The notes under the pieces were generated by a model. It made no database searches, had not been told where the DNA came from, and saw only the letters and a list, made by a program, of their open reading frames with translations. Of a stretch of DNA of 64,000 nt, positions 57,246 through 64,000 are shown one piece after another. Position numbers and translations under genes: made by a program. How positions within the stretch are numbered: the first letter of the stretch is position 1; each line of letters opens with the position of its first letter. Location: the NCBI GenBank assembly GCA_907163375.1, contig CAJQUW010009265.1, positions 62,001 to 126,000 on the forward strand, read 5' to 3'. The DNA comes from Prostheceraeus crozeri. Lineage: Eukaryota > Platyhelminthes > Polycladida > Euryleptidae.

Positions 57246-60015
57246 CTTTACATGTTGGAGTTTCCAGTCAATTAAATGATGTCAGATATCTTTGCCGAAA
57301 CACTGATCCCAGATTAAGAGCAAGCAGCGATTAACAGCAACTGCTTTTCGAGATCCTGTTGCAATCCTTCATGCATGCTTTGATGTTCAATCTCTGTGCC
57401 ACTAAAGTGGCATGGCGGCTATTGCTCTATGTTATGTACGATTGATTTTTCAGCCATAGTGGCTCATTGCTCTATTGCTGAATCCGATGTCTATGGCTGA
57501 ATCCTTGTGCTTGATATTGAACAGTTTTATATGATGTGTTGAGCATTGGTGTGGAATAAAGTGATGCTTTGTATGGTCTGTAGCCTCTCTGATGTCTATG
57601 CTATGCATTGTTCTCATCAGTCCTCTATCCTCCCAGAGTGCGTGGAACTGTCAGGTAGAGTTGCACCTCTTTCAACTGCCACTTTTTTGCTGACACTTAG
57701 AGGACAACAAGCTGATGAGATCAATTCAATTCTCTATATTACCATTCACTAAATTGCTATTATCTGATGACGAACGAAGCACGTGCAAGCACACACTTAG
57801 AGAATGCTTAGTAAAAAGGGGTATTCATCGTCAAACTTATTTCTTTGTTTTATCGTTTGATCACCAAAACATCTGCAAATATTTTTTATTTTTATATCGA
57901 ATTATCGAAGTGTTCTCATATGGAAGTATGTAGACGTAGTTGTCAAGCTTCAGATATCTGATCATCCCTTTTGTTATGACTTCTTATGATAGTTTCGAAT
58001 CTACTGATGCCTTTTCATCAGTATTTCAGAAAATATGGCATTCGGTTTTGTTTTGCGCCGACACAATGAAAGATTGGGGTGGTTTCAGTAGCTACAATGT
58101 AAGTATGACAAATATTGAACCCACCTCTCTTCAGATTCGCAAGAGAGTTTTGTGTCTTATATCACTGCGTCGTTTTAATCCTCTTGAAATTTCCATCTCC
58201 TTAATGTAAAATAATTTGTGTTTTTGTTCAGTTGATGAGGATATCACCCTTTTTTTCTAAGGACTGTACTAACCCACGATATCTAAAGATATTAGTTTAA
58301 ACCACAAATAATGGAAACTTTCCAATTAATCAGTCTTTCGTTACTTGGCATGAACAAAGACATGCAAGAAAATTGCTTTCAATTTGTTCAAGGCAGAACA
58401 GAGTGTCGGGACTTTTTCGATGAACGTCATATTGGTCACATAGTTAAATCACAGAAAAGACAAAGGCTTTCAGTGTCCAGCGCCATTCATAGGTCAGTGT
58501 ACCGCTAGCGTGAAGCCTGTGTGAAAGTTTATAAAGGTGAGTGATATTAAGAAGTGCGTTGTGCGCCAAATGTGAGGTGATTGATGCGTGATGACAGGCT
58601 TTACTGCGGTATTTTCTATTGATTTCGGGCTGAAGTGTTAATAATTTTTTCATTCAGTATATGTTGTGTCTCGAGTGTATTGGAGGTTAGCATTGAAACC
58701 GACCTGAAAATCTCAGATGTCGCCTATGTTGTTATGTTTGTCTCCAAAATGCTCATGCGAAGCCCCCTACGTATCGATTTATTGTTTGTCGCCCCGTTGT
58801 TCTCATTGTACGGTAACTGGTAAAAAAAAATTTGAGTAGTTTTACCAGTATAGAATTCTCTGGCATTTGACTGCTTGGCTATTGTAACCATTTTTTTGCC
58901 GAATCGTTCACTTACATGACTATTTAATTGCCTATAGCGGAAGCAAACGGTTGAAGTCATAATTTTTCCGATGTTTATTATTAAGATGCTTAGCTGACTG
59001 TTTGAATAATCGTTGACAATTTTATAAGGTGAAACATATTTTTAGTGGTATTGTTATAATTGATTGCATTTATCGCTTATGTATGTTATTTTATGCATAC
59101 CCTTATCTGAGGGTGCACCGATTAGTGATTCTGATAATCTATCGGTTATTTCTTTCACATTCATCTGAAATCGACGTTTTCCTTATGCTATTTTTCCTTA
59201 TCGACGGTCGACTTGTGCATTCAACCAAATAATAATACATAATAATAAGCATAATAAGTCCAAAGTTGCAAAATCTTCTCTCAAGTTATTCTATTAATGA
59301 TTTAAAGTCTAGTGAGTTCTGTGGAGAAAGAGTCATTACAAAGTATTTCTGCGAGATATGGCAGAATTTTCAGATAATTTTATGGGCGCGATAAGTTATT
59401 TATTTTGCGATCGCGGGTGATAATTACGTATTGAAAAGCAGACACGCATTTTCATATTTCGATTTATGAATACGATGTATCTACGAAATTGAAAACATGC
59501 ATGTGCACTTGAAATGCACCCGAAAGACATTTAGTTGGTGACTATAGGCCTATAGGCCTACATTAATTCATGAATGCTCGTGCGCCTTTATTCTGAGCAA
59601 GAAGACATTTTCAGTGAATCTTGATAGTGTATGACATGTAATTATGATTATCCATTATTTGTATACACCAATTTTGTATCTGTGACTCCGACATAATTTT
59701 GCATGACTTTGTTTCTACTTAAACGTTTTACAATGAAATATACGTTTCCTAAAAAATTATGATTATCCATCATACTTTGCGAATATATTCAAATGGCTAC
59801 TAATTTTGAATAAGACGGACCTGGGCATAAATATTAAAAAAAACGAGTCGGGCCCTGGCGGAAACCAAAAATCCGGGACTTGTTTAGCGGGCCTGCACCG
59901 AAAAATGTGGGCCGGTTTCCATGCTGTGCTCTTCTACCCGGACTCGGCGAAAAAGTACTAGGTATATTAAAAAATAATAACAAGCGATAATAGCTTTTTT
60001 ACTAGCATTTATGAT
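57246..60015. other. No gene recognised
   Basis: Several ORFs of 60 to 90 codons (57546-58508, both strands) lack family similarity, splice context or codon-scale conservation I can judge. 59820-59960 has GC-rich partially inverted words (CGAGTCGGGCC and ACCCGGACTCG) that may be a small degraded element. Confidence 0.35.
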
Positions 60016-60021
60016 CTAGTC

Positions 60022-60090
60022 CCAGGGTTGGCTTTTTGCCGGCTAAAACCGGTTTTTTGCCACTAAGTGGTAAAAACCGGCAAAAACAGA
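60022..60090. mobile_element. Possible hAT-type terminus with internal palindrome
   Basis: CAGGGTTGGCTTTTTGCCGG at about 60022 resembles a hAT end. It is followed by the imperfect hairpin CCGGTTTTTTGCCACT / AGTGGTAAAAACCGG. The ORF downstream at 60067-60420 (117 codons) is not recognised; it could belong to the same element. No matching right end found. Confidence 0.35.
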
Positions 60091-60420
60091 TTAAACCCGG
60101 CTAAAATTAAATTCCGAAAAATTAGTCTATTTTTCCACGAAATGATCAACAAGTTGGGATTTAGACATTACTATGCATGCGGGTTTGCAGATTGCAACTC
60201 TTATCTTGCAGATCACAACATAATGAATGTTGCAAAGCACATTTATTCTCTGATAGAGCCATTTGATGTCAATTTTTATTACAAACGACAGGCCTCTTGC
60301 CTTACAATTGCTCGTGCCCTTTTCTTGTACCCTTTAGAAACAAATGTCGTACTTCAATCACCCACGTTGGGTCCATTTAATAGAAAACTGCTAGATACTT
60401 TCGAAATTATCATAAATTGA

Positions 60421-62399
60421 ATGCTCTTTCAAGTGAGAAAATGTGATTTCGATTAAATTTAATAGCTGAAAATTAATATACGAATGAAATTGGGGTTTAT
60501 TACATAGTCCGAAATTTAAGCAAGCCACTTCTTTTATATGTGAAAGAGCTTCAATAATCCCAATGTCCATTCTTCTGTTCTTCATTGCAAGAAATCGGAG
60601 AGTATTTGAAAGTCTTAGGTTTGATCATATCTAGATTTGAACCCGGGTTTAGGTCAATGAACGCAGAGAGAGCACTCTATCACAAGGATCCTCTGCACCG
60701 CAAAATGCTCACCTCTCAAATCAAGCATATGTTGCAACAGTCACTTAGAATGGCACTTCTACATTTTTTTAGAAATGTACTAAATGTATTAATGCCTTGT
60801 GACTGGCGAGAGCAGAAAATTATGATTTTGAAAGAGAAAAGTGGATAAACTGTAATTAAATACATATGTTCGCAGCAACTCATGATAAATTGTGAGTATA
60901 CAAAGTACGTGTATTTAACAAACCTCGGTTATAAATCCCTTTAATAGAACATTTCCAGTAAGCCTTCAAAAATGGTTGTTTGTTAATGAAATCTGAAAGC
61001 GACGAACCATTGATGACATTTATTATGAATATTCAAACTCCTTTGAAGCTCATTCGAATTATTCATATTTCGAACTCAAATCAATAACTTATTAACTACT
61101 TTAAAATTCATTTAAACATCCACCTTATCTTCTACAATAATTGAAGGTAAATTGTCATGACATGAAAAATGTTGCAGGACAATATTTTTAATCTTGCCCT
61201 CTCTGGGAGTGCAGGATAACCATTTCATAGGAAATTCGTATAATCACAATGGGTATGGGAACCTTTGCCATAGATTGAGAAGACAAGCTATTTTATGTAA
61301 ACCCCGTGGGCAAGATAGATCGCAGAAGGGGCAAGATTTCTACACGTTTCTAATTCTTGCTCTACTAGCATCATCGACTACCTGTTTTTCCCCTCCGGCC
61401 AAAAAACACTGTCTTCTAAATAAGAGCCAAGTTATTATTCCTTACTAGCATCTTATAATGAAAAAAAGCGTGCACGCTTATACATGAAATTCACAATAGT
61501 TGTATAAACAATATATTTTGACAATAATTCAAGCTTTTGCACTTATGCTTGGAGCAAAATTCTTGAATTGAAACATTGAAATTGACAAACGTTTGAATTG
61601 TGAAAATACTCGTCTAAATGTCTTGTCGAATGATGAAAAAGTTTAACAATGAACTTTTTATGACTAGTGTTCATCATCAAACAACTCAGGAGTGACCGAT
61701 GATCCTACCAAAATCATACTGAACTAGTATTAATGCATGGAAAAATAGGTTTTATCCGAAAAAAGGATTGACAAAGTAGTGGTTTTTTTAACCTGACCCA
61801 CCCTGTCTAGTCTGGAAAAATTTTAGTTTTTTTATCAATCATTGGGAAGTGATCAAAAAAGGAGTCGTATTGAATTCAAAAATTTTCAGTTTCATGCACA
61901 ACGTGCATGAGGCGGGGGGCCCGGGAATGGGGAGGGGTGGGAGAGTTAAGTTTATGAATGCATCGAAATCTTGTCTTTCGATCAGTTACTAAAATAAGAT
62001 AAAAAATTTGCAAAAGTTTCCAGATGTCTACTAATCGACCGATCAGTGATTATCGCTCTCCCGTGTCAATAATGAGCCGATTAGTCGGTACATTCCAACT
62101 CTTATCATCAATTTTATTCTTGTTTTTATTATTTTTTCTTCGCTTTCAATCGTCGTTGTAGACATTTCCTTTCGGTGCCATATAGAAACTTATTTAACTG
62201 TCTTGAGTTGTAGATTCACCGTTACAGCGATTTCCTATACCTGCTATCCTATTTGTAGTAAAGTTAGTGTTGACATGCATCTTTAAATGATATTGGAATT
62301 ACCAGTTTCAAAGTGCAAAGAATATTTGATTTGCTGGTCTGTAATATTTATTTTTAGATCTAGGAACGGTAGCCATTCCGTAGGCTGATGTATCTCTAT
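60421..62399. other. No gene recognised; isolated G-rich stretch at 61911-61942
   Basis: AT-rich with short ORFs only. 61911-61942 holds runs of 6, 3, 4, 4 and 3 G separated by 1-3 bases, a canonical G-quadruplex pattern, in otherwise AT-rich sequence. Confidence 0.4.
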
Positions 62400-62850
62400 A
62401 GTAAATTTTGTGCTTTACTAGAAGTGAAAGCATCCAACACGTATGCAGATAAGATATAGCTCAATTCTGGAGGACTAACCGATTATATCATCTATGTATC
62501 ATTCGAAAATTTATGGAGAAAACGCTGAGTCTTATATCAAGTATTAGTTTCTACATGCCTCAAAATACTAAACGCGAACGCTTGTGCTAAGTGAGCACCC
62601 ATGGGAACTCCACGTATTTGCTGACAAATTGTATCCTCGTATTTGATTTCATAGTTGTAAAAAAGATGAATTAACATTTTTTCAATATTGCCAATGGTGA
62701 TGTCAAAATAGTCGATGCCACTCCAGCATTCTTTTAGACTATCTATACAGTCATAAATCGGGACGATTGATGAGATAAAGTTAAACGAAATCTAATCATA
62801 AAAAAGCGAGATTGTTTTTTTTTTTTTTTTTTAGAGATTTCTACTTCATT
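62400..62850 (-). mobile_element. Decayed Penelope-like RT fragment
   Basis: The minus strand reads WSGIDYFDITIGNIEKML, then YEDTICQQIRGVPMGAHLAQ at about 62600-62660, the RT motif B of Penelope-like enzymes. Near 62480-62500, in another frame, it reads YIDDIIG, the catalytic motif C. A 20-bp T run at 62813-62832 lies at its upstream side. Frameshifted. Confidence 0.6.
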
Positions 62851-64000
62851 AATTATAAATTTCATGCGTAATAACGTTACATCGCACGTATTTGCTACAT
62901 TTCAATAACATTTTTGTAGTAGATGTTACCAGGTTGGTATCGATCTAACGGACAGAATGGCCAGCACATTCCCTGAAATTAATGTTTGCATGCTCGATTT
63001 GCTTTAGCATTCTTTGTGACGTAATAATTAATTAAGGTCAAACGTAATAACGTTACACGAATTGACATGAAAATCGAGTAGAGGTTACTTATGTGAAATA
63101 CTTATATGAATTACGGACCTATTCATTTTATCAGAACTGGTGCACTTAACTTCATTTTCGTTCATAAACTCTTTCGTGATTTTACATTGATGGATGATTT
63201 TGTGATAGTTTTGGGATTTCTTCAGGTTTTTTATTTCGCTCTCTAGTACAATTTTTACTCAGCTACCGAAACAGTTAATTCTGCTTTCCAGATTCTTCGC
63301 CCATTTTAGGGGGGACCTAACAATAATTTTTATCAAAAAGTTCCACAATCTAATAATCACTGACACTGGCACTTTCGCTAGAAAATTTATGCTTCCACTG
63401 CATGTTATAGACTATGTTATCGAAATTGAGAGAAACTTTATTCCAGTAGTTTCTGTTGATAGGGTGTGGTAACGTTACTTAGTACTTTTGTTCAATAAAT
63501 CACAGACTTCTTCGGGGACCCTCAATAGAAGGCACTGGACGTCGAAGACTATGTCTTTTTCAACTGTAACCTATTTATTTGTGAGCGGCTAATAAAACGT
63601 TTATCGAGAAAGTTCAGATGCTTTGTTCTGCCTTGAACACCTTGAAGCATGGCTAACATTTCTTACCGCTTGGTCAACTACGACAAAAATTGCTTTATCA
63701 AAGGCAGTCACGGCATTTTCTGATTTTTTTCGTAGCAGATTTCAGAATAGTCATGGGTATGCTTGATATAGGTCGAATGAAAAGATGTAGGCTAGGCTTG
63801 CACTATTAATTATAATCAGGGTGGCCGCAGTGCAAGGACAATTAAATTGTAACTAATGCGTCGTAGAGAAGTTATTTAGACGTGAAGTCTACTTAATGAT
63901 GCAGTATTCGACCAGATCCATCCAATTCGCAAATTTTGGACTATCCGATCGAGACTTTGTGTTCCGGAGGATGGCGTGATTCATTCAAATACTGCATGTA
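62851..64000. other. No gene recognised
   Basis: A short minus-strand run near 63500-63575 (TVEKDIVFDVQCLLLRVPEE) reads like protein but is too brief to identify; it might be an upstream part of the Penelope-like fragment. Confidence 0.3.

Noticed and set aside
57546-58653. Cluster of ORFs of 65 to 89 codons on both strands
   Set aside because: Overlapping in different frames and strands with no motif; consistent with chance.

Overview
This is eukaryotic, animal DNA. It is AT-rich and intron-rich, and packed with metazoan transposable elements (CR1/Jockey-like and RTE-like LINEs, Penelope-like elements, hAT, mariner and other DNA transposons, tRNA-derived SINEs) and kilobase-scale minisatellites. 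No bacterial operon structure, CRISPR array or stand-alone RNA gene is visible. The species cannot be fixed from the sequence; a non-vertebrate animal fits best.

The one host gene I can name with confidence is the nuclear gene for mitochondrial D-2-hydroxyglutarate dehydrogenase (D2HGDH). It runs on the minus strand from about 41.15 kb down to at least 9.31 kb. Exons 1 to 5 (40697-41149, 38643-38836, 37053-37221, 27385-27471, 18913-19115) have matching phases and canonical splice sites, and together cover the protein from a mitochondrial presequence through the FAD domain into the substrate domain. Next come three alternative versions of the same exon (16138-16321, 12395-12578, 9312-9483). 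All are open, with intact splice sites and identical phases, so only one can be used per transcript without a frameshift. The last resembles ordinary D2HGDH; the two upstream copies have lost the Thr and Lys that contact the substrate carboxylate. The 3' terminal exon(s) were not found and probably lie beyond position 1.

The D2HGDH introns hold most of the repeats. There is a 7.9-kb array of a 32-bp unit (19374-27313), a 1.15-kb array of a 41-bp unit (27787-28937) with inverted stray units on the far side of the 32-bp array, a 4.3-kb array of a 35-bp unit (32248-36560), a 36-bp repeat (18584-18797), and a tandem array of seven tRNA-SINE heads (11334-12095). Several LINE and Penelope fragments and one mariner relative are also intronic.

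Two nested transposon stacks flank the gene. At 1-6300 a CR1-like LINE (minus strand) was hit by a Penelope-like element in its endonuclease (10-bp target duplication) and by an RTE-like LINE in its ORF1 (7-bp duplication); both duplications are supported by reading frames that rejoin across them. At 45.3-48.35 kb a Penelope-like unit with inverted terminal repeats carries a hAT element nested in another hAT in its left repeat and a mariner in its right repeat.

From 48 to 64 kb the window holds a 0.3-kb-armed inverted repeat, a possible coiled-coil gene exon on the minus strand, a 3.1-kb hAT copy split by a MITE, a decayed Penelope RT, and long stretches where I recognise nothing.
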